The notes under the pieces are model-generated. The model made no database searches. It was given only the letters and a program-made list of their open reading frames with translations, and was not told the origin of the DNA. 64,000 bases of DNA from Comamonas sp. B21-038 (GTDB lineage: Bacteria; Pseudomonadota; Gammaproteobacteria; Burkholderiales; Burkholderiaceae_C). The stretch covers positions 3,472,001 through 3,536,000 of the forward strand of contig NZ_CP092462.1 in assembly GCF_022387135.1 (NCBI RefSeq). The letters run 5' to 3'. Of this stretch, positions 17,137-26,572 are shown piece by piece; position 1 is the first letter of the stretch; each line of letters begins with the position of its first letter. The position numbers and the translations under genes were made by a program.

Positions 17137-18744
17137 TCAGGGAGCCAGCCGGCTCACCAGCGCCACGGTCGATGGGTCCACGCCCTGCCAGTCGCCCTGG
17201 TCGCGGCGCGCAAACAGGTCCTTGGCCAGTTGCTTGCCCAGCTCCACGCCCCACTGGTCGAAGCTGTTGATGCCCCAGAGCGAACCGCTGACGAACACGC
17301 GGTGCTCATACAGCGCGATCAGCGCGCCCAGCGAGGTGGGGGTGAGCTTGTCCATCAGCAAGAACGTGCTGGGCCGGTTGCCCGGGCAGTACTTGGGGCC
17401 CTGCTCTTCGGTGCGGCCCACCAGCAGCGCCTGCGCCTGCGCAATGGCATTGATGACCAGGTTGTTCTGGTGGCTGGCGAGGTTCTTGCCGCCCTCGCGT
17501 GCGGCGATGAACTCCACCGGGATCACATCGCGGCCCTGGTGGATCATCTGGAAAAAGGCATGCTGGCCATTGGTACCCGGCTCGCCCCAGACCACCGGCG
17601 ACGTGGCATAGGGCAGCGGCTGGTTCTGCACGTCCCGGCCCTTGCCGTTGCTCTCCATCTCCAGCTGCTGCAGGTAGGCCGACAGCCGGCGCAGGCCATG
17701 GCTGTAGGGCGCGACACAGCGCGTCGCAAAGCCGTGGAAGTTGCGGTACCAGACGTCGAGCAGGCCCAGGCGCACCGGCAGGTTCTGCGCCAGCGGCGCG
17801 GTCTTGAAGTGCACATCCATGTCATGCGCGCCTTGCAGCATCGCCCGGAAGGACTCGGCCCCCACCGCAATCGCAATCGGCAGGCCGATCACCGACCACA
17901 GCGAGTAGCGGCCGCCGACCCAGTCCCAGAAGCCCAGGGTGGTGTCGATGCCAAAGGCTGCGGCCGCCTCGGTATTGGTGGTCAGCGCCCAGAAATGCTT
18001 GGAGATCGACAGCGCGGCGCTGCGGTCCTCGCTGCCGCCTTGCGCGATGAACCAATCGCGTGCCGAATGGGCGTTGACCATGGTCTCCAACGTCGTGAAC
18101 GACTTGGACGCGATCAGGAACAAGGTGCTCTCAGGCCGGGTCTGCGCCAGCACATGGCCCAGCTCATGCCCGTCCACGTTCGACACAAAGTGGAAGCGCT
18201 TGCCGGCAATGCGCCAGTCCTCCAGCGCATTGACCACCATGGCCGGGCCCAGGTCGGAGCCGCCAATGCCGATGTTGACGATGTCGGTGATCTGCGGATT
18301 GGCGCGCACCTGCTCGGCCAGCGCCAGCATCTGGGCCAGGCTGTCGTGCACATCCACCAGGGCCTCGCGCACGAAAGCGGGGCTATCTGGCAACCAGTCC
18401 TCCAGGCCCTCGGCGGGCTGGCGCAGCAGCCAGTGCATGGCCGCCCGGCCTTCGGAGCCATTGACCTGCGCGCCGGCAAACATCGCATCGCGTGCCTGCG
18501 CCAGACCGCATTCGCGAGCCAGCTGCAGCAAGATCTGCTGGCTTGGGTGGTCGATCAGGTTCTTGGACAGGTCGGCAAACAGATGGGGCGCCTGCTGGCT
18601 GAACGCGTCCAGGCGCGTTGCGTCACCGGCAAAGGCTGCGCGCAGATCCAGGCCCCGGCCCTCAGCGTCGTAGTACTTTTGCAGTTCTTGCCATGCGGGC
18701 GTTTCATCGCAGCGCTTGCGCTGTGTCGCACATTCTAGGTTCAT
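17137..18744 (-). CDS. pgi: Glucose-6-phosphate isomerase
   Basis: Interconverts glucose 6-phosphate and fructose 6-phosphate in the cytoplasm. The 535-residue protein contains the two SIS domains and both PGI signatures: GIGGSDLGPAMV (about 150) with the phosphate loop, SKSFTTLET, and the later NGQHAFFQMIHQG and GSLWGINSFDQWGVELGK segments that carry catalytic residues. Length is normal. The ATG at 18744 gives the expected RCDETPAW start, although no ribosome site is obvious. It lies 55 bases after transaldolase on the same strand, so tal and pgi are likely one transcript. Confidence 0.95.
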   Translation of the reverse strand: MNLECATQRKRCDETPAWQELQKYYDAEGRGLDLRAAFAGDATRLDAFSQQAPHLFADLSKNLIDHPSQQILLQLARECGLAQARDAMFAGAQVNGSEGRAAMHWLLRQPAEGLEDWLPDSPAFVREALVDVHDSLAQMLALAEQVRANPQITDIVNIGIGGSDLGPAMVVNALEDWRIAGKRFHFVSNVDGHELGHVLAQTRPESTLFLIASKSFTTLETMVNAHSARDWFIAQGGSEDRSAALSISKHFWALTTNTEAAAAFGIDTTLGFWDWVGGRYSLWSVIGLPIAIAVGAESFRAMLQGAHDMDVHFKTAPLAQNLPVRLGLLDVWYRNFHGFATRCVAPYSHGLRRLSAYLQQLEMESNGKGRDVQNQPLPYATSPVVWGEPGTNGQHAFFQMIHQGRDVIPVEFIAAREGGKNLASHQNNLVINAIAQAQALLVGRTEEQGPKYCPGNRPSTFLLMDKLTPTSLGALIALYEHRVFVSGSLWGINSFDQWGVELGKQLAKDLFARRDQGDWQGVDPSTVALVSRLAP

Positions 18745-18799
18745 ACGGGCAGTGTAAAGTGCTCACCAGCGCTGCCAGACCTCGCTGGCAGCGGCCAGC

Positions 18800-19747
18800 T
18801 CAGGCGGATTGCAACAACTTGTCGAGCTTGATGGCATCGGCCACAAAGGCGCGGATGCCTTCGGCCAGTTTTTCGGTGGCCATCGCGTCCTCGTTCAGTG
18901 CAAAGCGAAAGCCCGCTTCGTCGTACTGCACGCGCTCCAGCGACAGTGCCTTGGCGGCTTCGGCATTCAGCGCGGGCTGCAATGGTGCATCGGCCGCGGC
19001 CAGCTGGGCCAGCAGCTCGGGCGAGATGGTCAGCAGATCGCAGCCGGCCAGCGCAGTGACCTGGCCGGTATTGCGGAAGCTCGCGCCCATCACCTCGGTG
19101 GGGATGCCGAAATGCTTGTAGTAGTCAAAGATGGCCTTGACCGACTTCACACCCGGGTCGTTGGCGCCGGCCATTGCGGCCTCGTCCCAGTTGCTGCCGG
19201 CCTGCTTCTTGTACCAGTCGTAGATACGGCCCACAAAAGGCGAGATCAGCTGCACCTGGGCCTGGCCGCAGGCAATGGCCTGGCACTGCGCAAACAGCAG
19301 GGTCAGGTTGGTGTGGATGCCCTGCGCCTCCAGCGCCTTGGCGGCCTGGATGCCTTCCCAGGTCGAGGCGATCTTGATCAGCACGCGGTCGATGTGAATG
19401 CCCTCGGCCTCATACAGCGCGATGAGGCGCTGGGCACGGGCCACCGTCGCATCGGTGTCGAACGACAGGCGGGCATCGACCTCGGTGGACACACGGCCCG
19501 GAATGATGGACAGGATCTCGGCGCCAAAGCGCACCAGCAGGCGGTCCATCACCTCGTCCAGCGGCTTGCCGCGGAACTTTTGCACGGTCTCGGCCAGCAA
19601 CGGCGCGTAATCGGCCTTCTGCACGGCCTTGAGGATCAGGGACGGGTTGGTCGTCGCGTCTTGCGGCTGGAACTGGGCCAGCTGGTGAAAGTCACCGGTG
19701 TCTGCCACCACCGTGGTCAGCGCTTTGAGTGCATCGAGTTGGTTCAT
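18800..19747 (-). CDS. tal: Transaldolase
   Basis: Moves a dihydroxyacetone unit between sugar phosphates in the non-oxidative pentose phosphate pathway. The 315-residue, TalB-type protein shows [12 protein letters not shown], the Schiff-base lysine Lys125 in [12 protein letters not shown], and [11 protein letters not shown]. Start ATG at 19747. It is divergent from zwf across 186 bases holding a HexR-like palindrome, and is followed by pgi, so pentose phosphate and glycolytic entry enzymes share a control point. Confidence 0.95.
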   Translation of the reverse strand: MNQLDALKALTTVVADTGDFHQLAQFQPQDATTNPSLILKAVQKADYAPLLAETVQKFRGKPLDEVMDRLLVRFGAEILSIIPGRVSTEVDARLSFDTDATVARAQRLIALYEAEGIHIDRVLIKIASTWEGIQAAKALEAQGIHTNLTLLFAQCQAIACGQAQVQLISPFVGRIYDWYKKQAGSNWDEAAMAGANDPGVKSVKAIFDYYKHFGIPTEVMGASFRNTGQVTALAGCDLLTISPELLAQLAAADAPLQPALNAEAAKALSLERVQYDEAGFRFALNEDAMATEKLAEGIRAFVADAIKLDKLLQSA

Positions 19748-19886
19748 GGTCTGCTCTTGGTCAATATCCGGTCTGACGTGCTTGTCTCCCCTCCTGCGCA
19801 CGGCGGCCAACACGGGGGGCGCTCAAGCTTAACCGAACTTTTGCGCGGTTTGAGGCTGTCTGCATTCTACGGCTTCTCCCATCACT

Positions 19887-19903
19887 ATGAAACTGAGTTA
19901 CAT
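19887..19903. promoter_or_regulatory. HexR/RpiR-like operator between tal and zwf
   Basis: ATGAAACT-G-AGTTACAT is a 17-base palindrome with one mismatch per arm. Its core fits 9 of 12 fixed positions of the TGTARTNNNAYTACA consensus recalled for HexR. It ends 30 bases before the zwf ATG, in the only region serving both tal-pgi and zwf-hexR. Confidence 0.6.
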
Positions 19904-19933
19904 TAATCCCTGCCTTGATGTTCAGGAAGTTTC

Positions 19934-21403
19934 ATGCGTTTTGATCTGGTTTTATTTGGCGGCACCGGCGATCTGGCCTGGCGCAAATTGCTGCCCGCGC
20001 TGTTTCAATCTTTCCGCCATGGCAGCCTGCCTGCCGACGGGCGCATCATCGGCGTAGGCCGTGGCGCGATGAGCGACGACGCGTACCGCGCGCTGATCGC
20101 CCAGCGGCTGGCCGAGGTCGAGGCCGACAAGCGGCCCAGTGATGCAGAATTTGCCCGCTTTGCCCAGCACCTGCACTACCTGCGCATGGACCTGTCCCAG
20201 CCGGCCGACTATGCTGCGCTGCGCGAGCTGCTCCAGGCGCGCGATGCCGACACCGTCGTGATGTACCTGGCTACGGCACCGTCGCTGTTCACCACGGTCT
20301 GCGAGCAGCTGGGCGCGGCGGGCCTGGCCACCGAGCGCACCCGCGTGGTGCTGGAAAAGCCGCTGGGCCATGACCTGCCCTCGAACCGCGCCATCAACGC
20401 GGCCGTGCGCGAGGTGTTTTCCGAAACCCAGATCTTCCGCATCGACCACTACCTGGGCAAGCCATCGGTACAGAACCTGCTGGCGCTGCGCTTTGGCAAT
20501 GCCATCTTCGAGCCACTGTGGCGGCGCGAGAACATCGCCAGCATCGAGATCACGATGGCCGAGCAGCTGGGCGTGGAAAAGCGTGGCGAGTTCTACGAAA
20601 GCACCGGCGCGCTGCGCGACATGGTGCAAAACCATGCGCTGCAACTGCTGTGCGCGATCGGCATGGAGCCTCCCATCAGCGCCGATGCCGATGCCATTCG
20701 CAATGAAAAGCTCAAGGTGCTGCAATCGCTCAAGCGCTGGACGCCGGAGACGGTGAGCCGCGACGTGGTGCGCGGCCAGTACGCGGCCGGCCAGATTGCC
20801 GGCAAGCCGGTGCCGGGCTACCGCCAGGAAGACGGCGTCTCGCCCAATAGCCAGACCGAAACCTTTGTGGCGCTGCGCACCGAGATCAGCAACTGGCGCT
20901 GGGCCGGCGTGCCGTTTTTCATCCGCACCGGCAAACGCCTGGCGGGGCGCGAGGCCTCGATCGTCGTGCATTTCCGCCAGGTGCCGCATGCCATCTACCG
21001 CACGCCGCTGGGTGCGGCCAACCGCCTGACCATCCACCTGCAGCCCAAGGATGGGCTGACCCTGCAGCTGATGGCCGCTGCGCAGAGCCAGGCCGATACC
21101 GGTGGTGTGCAGACCCTGTCGCCCGCCGCGCTGGACCTGGACTTTGACCAGCGCTTTGGCACCGAGCGCGTGGGCGCCTACGAACGCCTGCTGCTCGATG
21201 TGATCGCCGGGCGCCTGAACCTGTTTGTGCGCGCCGACGAGCAAGAGGCCGCCTGGCAATGGGTGGAGCCGATTCTGGAGGCCTGGCAACAGGCCAATGC
21301 CCGCGGCGAAGGCCCCCGCCCCTATGTGGCCGGCCATTGGGGCCCGGGCGCCGCCAGCGCGCTGGTGGCACGCGACGGCCACAGCTGGATGGAAGAGTTT
21401 TGA
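19934..21403 (+). CDS. zwf: Glucose-6-phosphate 1-dehydrogenase
   Basis: Oxidises glucose 6-phosphate to 6-phosphogluconolactone with NAD(P)+, opening the oxidative pentose phosphate and Entner-Doudoroff routes. The 489-residue protein has the N-terminal FGGTGDLAWRKL nucleotide loop, the catalytic RIDHYLGK motif at about 169-176, and the EKRGEFYE and GVPFFIRTGKRL segments of the C-terminal domain. The start ATG follows a CAGGAAGTTTC region. It is 43 bases upstream of the hexR-like regulator gene and transcribed with it, divergent from tal-pgi. Confidence 0.96.
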   Translation: MRFDLVLFGGTGDLAWRKLLPALFQSFRHGSLPADGRIIGVGRGAMSDDAYRALIAQRLAEVEADKRPSDAEFARFAQHLHYLRMDLSQPADYAALRELLQARDADTVVMYLATAPSLFTTVCEQLGAAGLATERTRVVLEKPLGHDLPSNRAINAAVREVFSETQIFRIDHYLGKPSVQNLLALRFGNAIFEPLWRRENIASIEITMAEQLGVEKRGEFYESTGALRDMVQNHALQLLCAIGMEPPISADADAIRNEKLKVLQSLKRWTPETVSRDVVRGQYAAGQIAGKPVPGYRQEDGVSPNSQTETFVALRTEISNWRWAGVPFFIRTGKRLAGREASIVVHFRQVPHAIYRTPLGAANRLTIHLQPKDGLTLQLMAAAQSQADTGGVQTLSPAALDLDFDQRFGTERVGAYERLLLDVIAGRLNLFVRADEQEAAWQWVEPILEAWQQANARGEGPRPYVAGHWGPGAASALVARDGHSWMEEF

Positions 21404-21446
21404 CCGCCACCGCCCACTACCGCTTCACCCGCTTCAAGGTAACGCC

Positions 21447-22292
21447 ATGCTAGACCGCATCACCGCCTCCCTTCCCTCGCTGGCACCGGCCGAGCAGCGC
21501 GTGGCGCGCCTGGTGCTGGCCGATCCGCGTGCCTTTGCCTCGCGCCCCGTGCGCGAGCTGGCCGAACTGGCCCATGTCAGCAAACCCACCGTGGTGCGCT
21601 TTTGCCGCAGCATGGGCTATGACGGCCTGGCCGATTTCAAGCTCAAGCTGGCCGGCAGCGTCAGCGAGGGGGTGCCCTTCATCCACCGCAGTGTCGATGC
21701 CGATGACAAGACCAGCGATGTGCTGGTCAAGGTGGTGGACAATTCGGTCGCCGCCTTCCTGGCTTACCGCAATGCCGCCAGCACCACGGCGCTGGAGGCC
21801 GCATCCAGCGCCATCGTGGCGACCTGGCAGGCAGGCAAGCGCATCGAGTTCTATGGCGTGGGCAACTCCGGTATCGTCGCGCAGGATGGGCAGCACAAGT
21901 TCTTCCGCCTGGGTGTCACCAGCCTGGCGACCAGCGACGGCCATATGCAGGTGATGAGTGCCACCATGCTGGGCGCGGGCGACTGCGCCATCGTCATCTC
22001 CAACTCCGGCCGCACGCGCGACCTGATGGATGCCACCGACATTGCCAAGCGCAATGGCGCCACGACGATTGCCATCACCGCCAGCGGCTCGCCACTGGCC
22101 CGTGCGGCCAATATCCATCTGGCCGCCGACCACCCCGAGGGCTACGACCGCTACAGCCCCATGGTCTCGCGCCTTCTGCACCTGCTGATTCTGGATGTGC
22201 TGGCCACCAGCGTGGCACTGCGCATTGGCGAGCCACTGCAGCCGGTGCTGCAGCAGATGAAGGACAACCTGCACGCCAAGCGCTATACCTGA
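21447..22292 (+). CDS. hexR: HexR-type RpiR family transcriptional regulator
   Basis: Repressor of central sugar metabolism that senses a sugar-acid phosphate, usually 2-keto-3-deoxy-6-phosphogluconate. The 281-residue protein has an RpiR helix-turn-helix domain (about 1-77, LAELAHVSKPTVVRFCRSMG) and a SIS domain (about 120-260, FYGVGNSGIVAQD and ISNSGRTRDLMDA). ATG at 21447 follows CAAGGT. Its place beside zwf and the palindrome at 19887 supports the HexR subtype over other RpiR regulators. The effector is known from the family, not seen here. Confidence 0.88.
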   Translation: MLDRITASLPSLAPAEQRVARLVLADPRAFASRPVRELAELAHVSKPTVVRFCRSMGYDGLADFKLKLAGSVSEGVPFIHRSVDADDKTSDVLVKVVDNSVAAFLAYRNAASTTALEAASSAIVATWQAGKRIEFYGVGNSGIVAQDGQHKFFRLGVTSLATSDGHMQVMSATMLGAGDCAIVISNSGRTRDLMDATDIAKRNGATTIAITASGSPLARAANIHLAADHPEGYDRYSPMVSRLLHLLILDVLATSVALRIGEPLQPVLQQMKDNLHAKRYT

Positions 22293-22316
22293 CAGCGTTT
22301 TCGGCTGGACGCAACG

Positions 22317-22344
22317 AAAAACGGGGCAGCCAAGGCTGCCCCGT
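22317..22344. terminator. Bidirectional terminator between hexR and the 5'-nucleotidase gene
   Basis: ACGGGGCAGCC / GGCTGCCCCGT, eleven perfect pairs with a two-base gap. The minus strand continues with T5, so it terminates the nucleotidase gene best; the plus side (TTGTC) is weaker but placed to end zwf-hexR. Confidence 0.85.
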
Positions 22345-22387
22345 TGTCATGCGGCGTGTGCAGCGGCGTGTGCAGCCGCGTCAGCAT

Positions 22388-24310
22388 TCAGCGCACATCG
22401 GCAAAGCGCTTGGTGCTGTACAGGTCGGTGGACAGGCGCTTGAGCGCGGGCAGACCGGTGCTGGCATCCTTGGGCTGCGATTCAATGTAGTTGAAGAACA
22501 CATCGGCATCGAGCACGCCGATATCGAGGCGGCGCGCTGCAGGCACCGAGGCCAGGGTCTTGTAGCCGTCACCGCCGTTGGCGTTGAAGCTCAGCACGAA
22601 CAGGCGGTAGCTCTTGCCCGGGTCCAGCGCAGCCCATTGGCCAGTCGTGGTGTCGCGCACTTCGATGCCTGAAACACGGCTGCCCAAGGTGGCCTTGGCA
22701 TTCACGTCAAAGCGCATGCCACCGGTATAAGGGTAAGGACCGGTCGAGCCGCCAACGCCGTACACGGCTTCCAGGCCATCTTCAAGCATGCCCTTGACTT
22801 CGGTGCCGGTGACATCCAGGCGGAACAGCATGTTGCCAAACGGCAGCACCTGGATCGCATTGGCAGCGGTCACTTCACCATTGAGCGGAATGCGCACGCC
22901 ACCGCCGCTTTGCAGCGAGATGTCGGCACCGCCGTAGTGTGCATTGGCCACTTCCAGATAGGACTGGGCCACCAGCTGCTGAATGTCACCGCCGCGCAGG
23001 CTGACACTGCCTTCGGCATTGCAGGCCGCGCTGGAGCGGCTGTAGTCGGAGCTGCCTTCGCCACCGGGCACCCGGCGCGAGCACAGCTCTTGTGGGGCAT
23101 AGGCGACCTTGGTCACGTTGAAGCTGGCGACCTTGTCGCTGAAAGGCTTAAGCACGGCGGCGGCCTGCGCAGAAGGCGCCGTGATGCGCAGGAAGCCGGC
23201 GGCATTCACGCTGCTGATGATGGACGCGCGCTGGGCTTGGGTCGCGGCAGTGCCGGCGATCTTGAAGTCATCGCCGATCAGCACATGGGGCGTGCCTTCG
23301 CACTGGCGGACCACGCCGTCCTTGTCGAACTTCACCTTCAGCTCGCCCACGACCTGCGAGTACTCCCAGGCCTGCACGATACAGACGGGCTTGCCGTCGA
23401 GGTCGGTGGTGTTGGTGGGGTAGGCGCCACCTGGCGTGCCCACGCCGATGGTCTTCATCGCGTCCGGGCCCAGCAAGGTGTGCGAGTCACCGCCGACGAT
23501 CACGTCCACACCACGCAGCTTTTTGGCGATGCTGCGGTCGTTGTCGTAGCCGATGTGGCTCAGCAGCACGATGCGCTTGACGCCCTGGGCCTGCAGCCTG
23601 TCGATTTCGCGCTGGGCCGCCACGGCTTCGTCTTCGAACAAGGTGTCCTTGTCCGGGCTGGACGAGGCCTTGGTCTTTTGCGCAATGGTCAGGCCGACGA
23701 TACCGATCTTCTGGCCGCCCCGCTCCACCACGGTGGAGGGCGAGACCGCGTTCGGTGCGCGGCTGGGGTTCAGCGCCGAGTTGGCGCCAAACTGCACGTT
23801 CGCACTCAGCACCGGCGTGGCGCATCGGCCCGTCTTGAGGCGGTCCAGGATGCCCTTGAGGCCCGAATCGCCCTTGTCGAATTCGTGGTTGCCCAGGGTG
23901 TAGGCATCAAAGCACACGGTGTTGAGCATGGCCATGTCGGCCTCGCCATCGGCACCTGCGCGGTTGAAGTACAGGGTACCGGTCACCGCATCGCCGGCGT
24001 GCAGTTTCAGCACATGGGTCGACTGGGCAGCGATCGCGTCGATGGCGGCCGTCACGCGCGGGAAACCTGCGGCGTCCACGGTCACGGCCGTGGTCTTGCC
24101 ATCCACCGGCAATTGCAGGGTGGCTGTCTTGCTGGCCAACGTGGAGTGGTGGTCGTTGATGTGCAGGATCGTCAGCACATCGTCTTTGTCGCTGTCGCTG
24201 TCGTTGTCGCTGGAGCCGCCCCCGCAAGCCACCAGCACGGCGGCTGTCACACCGCACACCGCCCATACCATCACCTGACGCGTACCCTCTCGCACTGACA
24301 ATGCAACCAT
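22388..24310 (-). CDS. Lipoprotein bifunctional metallophosphatase/5'-nucleotidase
   Basis: Envelope nucleotidase that releases nucleosides and phosphate from nucleotides. From ATG 24310 (GGAGA site upstream) it has 640 residues: a lipoprotein signal with lipobox LVAC near residue 28, a Gly/Ser/Asp-rich tether (DNDSDSDKDD), and the calcineurin-like metal domain (LTILHINDHHSTL, KLHAGDAVTG, TLGNHEFDKGDSG, LLSHIGYDNDR, GGDSHTLLG). The C-terminal 5'-nucleotidase domain carries ISLQSGGGVRIP and the FNANGGDGY substrate loop. Close to UshA/YfkN-type enzymes. Single gene ending at a strong terminator. Whether it faces periplasm or outside is not decided. Confidence 0.92.
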   Translation of the reverse strand: MVALSVREGTRQVMVWAVCGVTAAVLVACGGGSSDNDSDSDKDDVLTILHINDHHSTLASKTATLQLPVDGKTTAVTVDAAGFPRVTAAIDAIAAQSTHVLKLHAGDAVTGTLYFNRAGADGEADMAMLNTVCFDAYTLGNHEFDKGDSGLKGILDRLKTGRCATPVLSANVQFGANSALNPSRAPNAVSPSTVVERGGQKIGIVGLTIAQKTKASSSPDKDTLFEDEAVAAQREIDRLQAQGVKRIVLLSHIGYDNDRSIAKKLRGVDVIVGGDSHTLLGPDAMKTIGVGTPGGAYPTNTTDLDGKPVCIVQAWEYSQVVGELKVKFDKDGVVRQCEGTPHVLIGDDFKIAGTAATQAQRASIISSVNAAGFLRITAPSAQAAAVLKPFSDKVASFNVTKVAYAPQELCSRRVPGGEGSSDYSRSSAACNAEGSVSLRGGDIQQLVAQSYLEVANAHYGGADISLQSGGGVRIPLNGEVTAANAIQVLPFGNMLFRLDVTGTEVKGMLEDGLEAVYGVGGSTGPYPYTGGMRFDVNAKATLGSRVSGIEVRDTTTGQWAALDPGKSYRLFVLSFNANGGDGYKTLASVPAARRLDIGVLDADVFFNYIESQPKDASTGLPALKRLSTDLYSTKRFADVR

Positions 24311-24422
24311 TTCTGCGCTCTCCGTATTAACAAAGGGCTCTATGGTTTGTCCGCCAGATGACGTAGGTGTGACTTTCTGTAATAGCAAAGGGGCTTAGCC
24401 AGCGGGTGCGCCCCACAGCAAG

Positions 24423-24443
24423 ACCGGCGCCTGAGACGCCGGT
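24423..24443 (-). terminator. Hairpin at the end of the peptide transporter operon
   Basis: ACCGGCG / CGCCGGT arms, extended to eight pairs by GC, 20 bases after the last ABC gene. The plus side is followed by TTTT; the minus side has only TCTTGCTG. Probable operon terminator. Confidence 0.5.
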
Positions 24444-24462
24444 TTTGCAAAAGACCGGTGTT

Positions 24463-25542
24463 TTACAGCACCGGAATGCGCCCTTCCTCGACCGCATGGC
24501 AGGCCACTTTCACGCCGGCATCATCGATCAGCTGCGGGCGCTCGCTGCGGCAGCGCTCATTGGCCAGCGGGCAGCGCGGGTTGAAGGCGCAACCGGTGGG
24601 TGGGTTCAGCGGATTGGGCACCTCGCCCTGCACGGGGGTGCGCGCCTTGCCGGTGTCGTGCATCTTCGGGATGGCATCAAGCAGCATGCGCGTATAGGGG
24701 TGGCGCGGCTTGGCAAACAGGGTTTGCTTATCGGCCAGCTCTACAAGCCTACCCAAATACATGACACCCACCTGGTCGCTGACATGGCGCACCACGGCCA
24801 GGTTGTGCGAGATGAACAGATAGGTCAGACCGCGCTTTTTCTGCAGGTCCTTCATGATGTTGAGCACCTGGGCCTGCACCGAGACGTCGAGCGCCGAGGT
24901 GGGCTCATCGCAGACCAGAAACTCCGGCTCGGTCGCCAGTGCGCGGGCGATGGAGATGCGCTGGCGCTGCCCGCCCGAGAACTGGTGCGGGTACTTGAGC
25001 ATGTCCATCGGCGCCAGGCCCACCTGCACCAGCAGCTCGGCCACACGGGCCTTGAGTTGCTCTGTATTGGTGATCAGGCCATGCTCCTTGAGCGGCTCGC
25101 CGATGATCTGCTCGACCGACCAGCGCGGGTTCAGGCTGGCATAGGGGTCCTGGAAGATCATCTGCACGCGGCGGCGCATCGCGCGCGCGTTCGGGTCGCG
25201 GAAGGCGGCATGCGCATCCTGGCCATCAAAGGTGAAGGTGCCACGCGTGGGGCCGTACAAACCCACCAGCAGGCGCGCCACCGTGCTCTTGCCGCAGCCG
25301 GACTCGCCCACCAGGGCCAGGGTCTTGCCCTTTTCAATGTCAAAGCTCACGCCATCGACGGCGCGCAGCAGGCTGCGCGGCTTGCGCTCCAGCACCCGGT
25401 TGAGCCACGGTGCGGACACATCAAAGGTCTTGGCCAGGTCACGGGCCTGCACCAGCGGCTGCTTGTCGCCTGCGCCTGCGTGGCCTTGTGCACTCTGCAG
25501 CGGCGCTGCATCGTTGTTCGTCATGGTTGCCATCTCGCTCAT
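24463..25542 (-). CDS. Peptide ABC transporter ATP-binding protein (DppF/OppF type)
   Basis: Second ATPase of a di/oligopeptide importer, 359 residues. Walker A is GESGCGKST, the Q loop is IFQDPYASLNPR, the signature is FSGGQRQRISIARAL and Walker B is LVCDEPTSALDVSVQ, followed by the switch histidine in FISHNLAVV. The C-terminal oligopeptide/dipeptide extension contains the cysteine set GCAFNPRCPLANERC, typical of an iron-sulfur-bearing OppD/DppF tail. Its start overlaps the stop of the upstream ATPase gene by four bases. Last gene of the operon. Confidence 0.93.
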   Translation of the reverse strand: MSEMATMTNNDAAPLQSAQGHAGAGDKQPLVQARDLAKTFDVSAPWLNRVLERKPRSLLRAVDGVSFDIEKGKTLALVGESGCGKSTVARLLVGLYGPTRGTFTFDGQDAHAAFRDPNARAMRRRVQMIFQDPYASLNPRWSVEQIIGEPLKEHGLITNTEQLKARVAELLVQVGLAPMDMLKYPHQFSGGQRQRISIARALATEPEFLVCDEPTSALDVSVQAQVLNIMKDLQKKRGLTYLFISHNLAVVRHVSDQVGVMYLGRLVELADKQTLFAKPRHPYTRMLLDAIPKMHDTGKARTPVQGEVPNPLNPPTGCAFNPRCPLANERCRSERPQLIDDAGVKVACHAVEEGRIPVL

Positions 25543-26537
25543 ACCGTGTCCTCGGTGGCAGCCACTTGGGGCTGGTTATCGGCTGCATGCAGCCAGCAGG
25601 CGGCCTGGGTGGCGCCAGCGGCCATCAGCTCGGGGCGCTGCTCCATGCAGCGGTCAAACACCTGGGGGCAGCGCGGGTTGAATGCGCAGCCCTTGGGAAT
25701 GGCATTGAGCCGGGGCATGGCGCCGTCGATCTGGTTGAGGCGTTCGCGGTCGGCGTCCATATCGGGGATGGACGCCATCAGGCCCCGGGTATAGGGGTGC
25801 GCCGGGTGGTTGATCACCTCATGCACCGGGCCGATTTCTGCAACACGGCCGGCATACATCACCGCGACCCGGTCACAGGTCTCTGCGATCACGCCCATGT
25901 CATGGGTGATCAGCATCACCGCAGCACCGCGGGTGCGGCAGATGTTTTTGAGCAGGCTGATGATCTGCGCCTGGATCGATACGTCCAGCGCCGTCGTGGG
26001 CTCATCGGCGACGATCAGCTTGGGCTCGGCCGCCAGCGCCAGCGCAATCACCACGCGCTGGCGCATGCCGCCGGAGAACTGGTGCGGAAAGTGGTCAATC
26101 CGCTCTTCGGCTGCCGGAATGCCGGTGTCCTTGAGCAGCTGGATCGCGCGCTGGCGCGCCTCCGCCGCCGAAAGCTGGAGGTGGGTCTGGATGGTCTCGA
26201 TCAGCTGGCGGCCCACGGTGTAGAGCGGGTTCAGCGACGTGAGCGGATCCTGGAAGATCGCGCCGATGCGGCGCCCCCGGATGTGGCGCATCTTGTCGGC
26301 AGACAGGTTGTCGATGCGCTCGCCTTCGAGCACGATCTCGCCCGAGGCCACATGGCCTGGCGGCTCCAGCAGGCCGATGATGGACGCGCCGGTCAGCGAC
26401 TTGCCCGCGCCCGATTCGCCGACCACGCCCAGGATCTCGCCGGGGGCGATGGAAAAGGAGATGTTGTCCAGCGCCCGCAGCACACCATGGCGATTGGGAA
26501 ACTCGACCACCAGATTTTTAACTTCCAACAATGACAT
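25539..26537 (-). CDS. Peptide ABC transporter ATP-binding protein (DppD/OppD type)
   Basis: First ATPase of the importer, 332 residues. Walker A GESGAGKSLTG, Q loop IFQDPLTSLNPLY, signature FSGGMRQRVVIALAL, Walker B IVADEPTTALDVSIQ and switch histidine in LITHDMGVIAE are all intact. The C-terminal tail GCAFNPRCPQVFDRC matches the oligopeptide transporter C-terminal domain. ATG at 26537 has an AAGGA site, so the longer upstream reading frame is not used. 35 bases follow the permease gene; the four-base overlap with the next ATPase gene indicates coupling. Confidence 0.93.
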   Translation of the reverse strand: MSLLEVKNLVVEFPNRHGVLRALDNISFSIAPGEILGVVGESGAGKSLTGASIIGLLEPPGHVASGEIVLEGERIDNLSADKMRHIRGRRIGAIFQDPLTSLNPLYTVGRQLIETIQTHLQLSAAEARQRAIQLLKDTGIPAAEERIDHFPHQFSGGMRQRVVIALALAAEPKLIVADEPTTALDVSIQAQIISLLKNICRTRGAAVMLITHDMGVIAETCDRVAVMYAGRVAEIGPVHEVINHPAHPYTRGLMASIPDMDADRERLNQIDGAMPRLNAIPKGCAFNPRCPQVFDRCMEQRPELMAAGATQAACWLHAADNQPQVAATEDTV

Positions 26538-26572
26538 CGTGGTTGTTCCTTGTTCGTCTTGTGTCCGCACCA

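Noticed and set aside
15910-18738. 942-codon open frame on the plus strand
   Set aside because: Antisense to the amino-acid receptor and pgi genes; no domain, no ribosome site.
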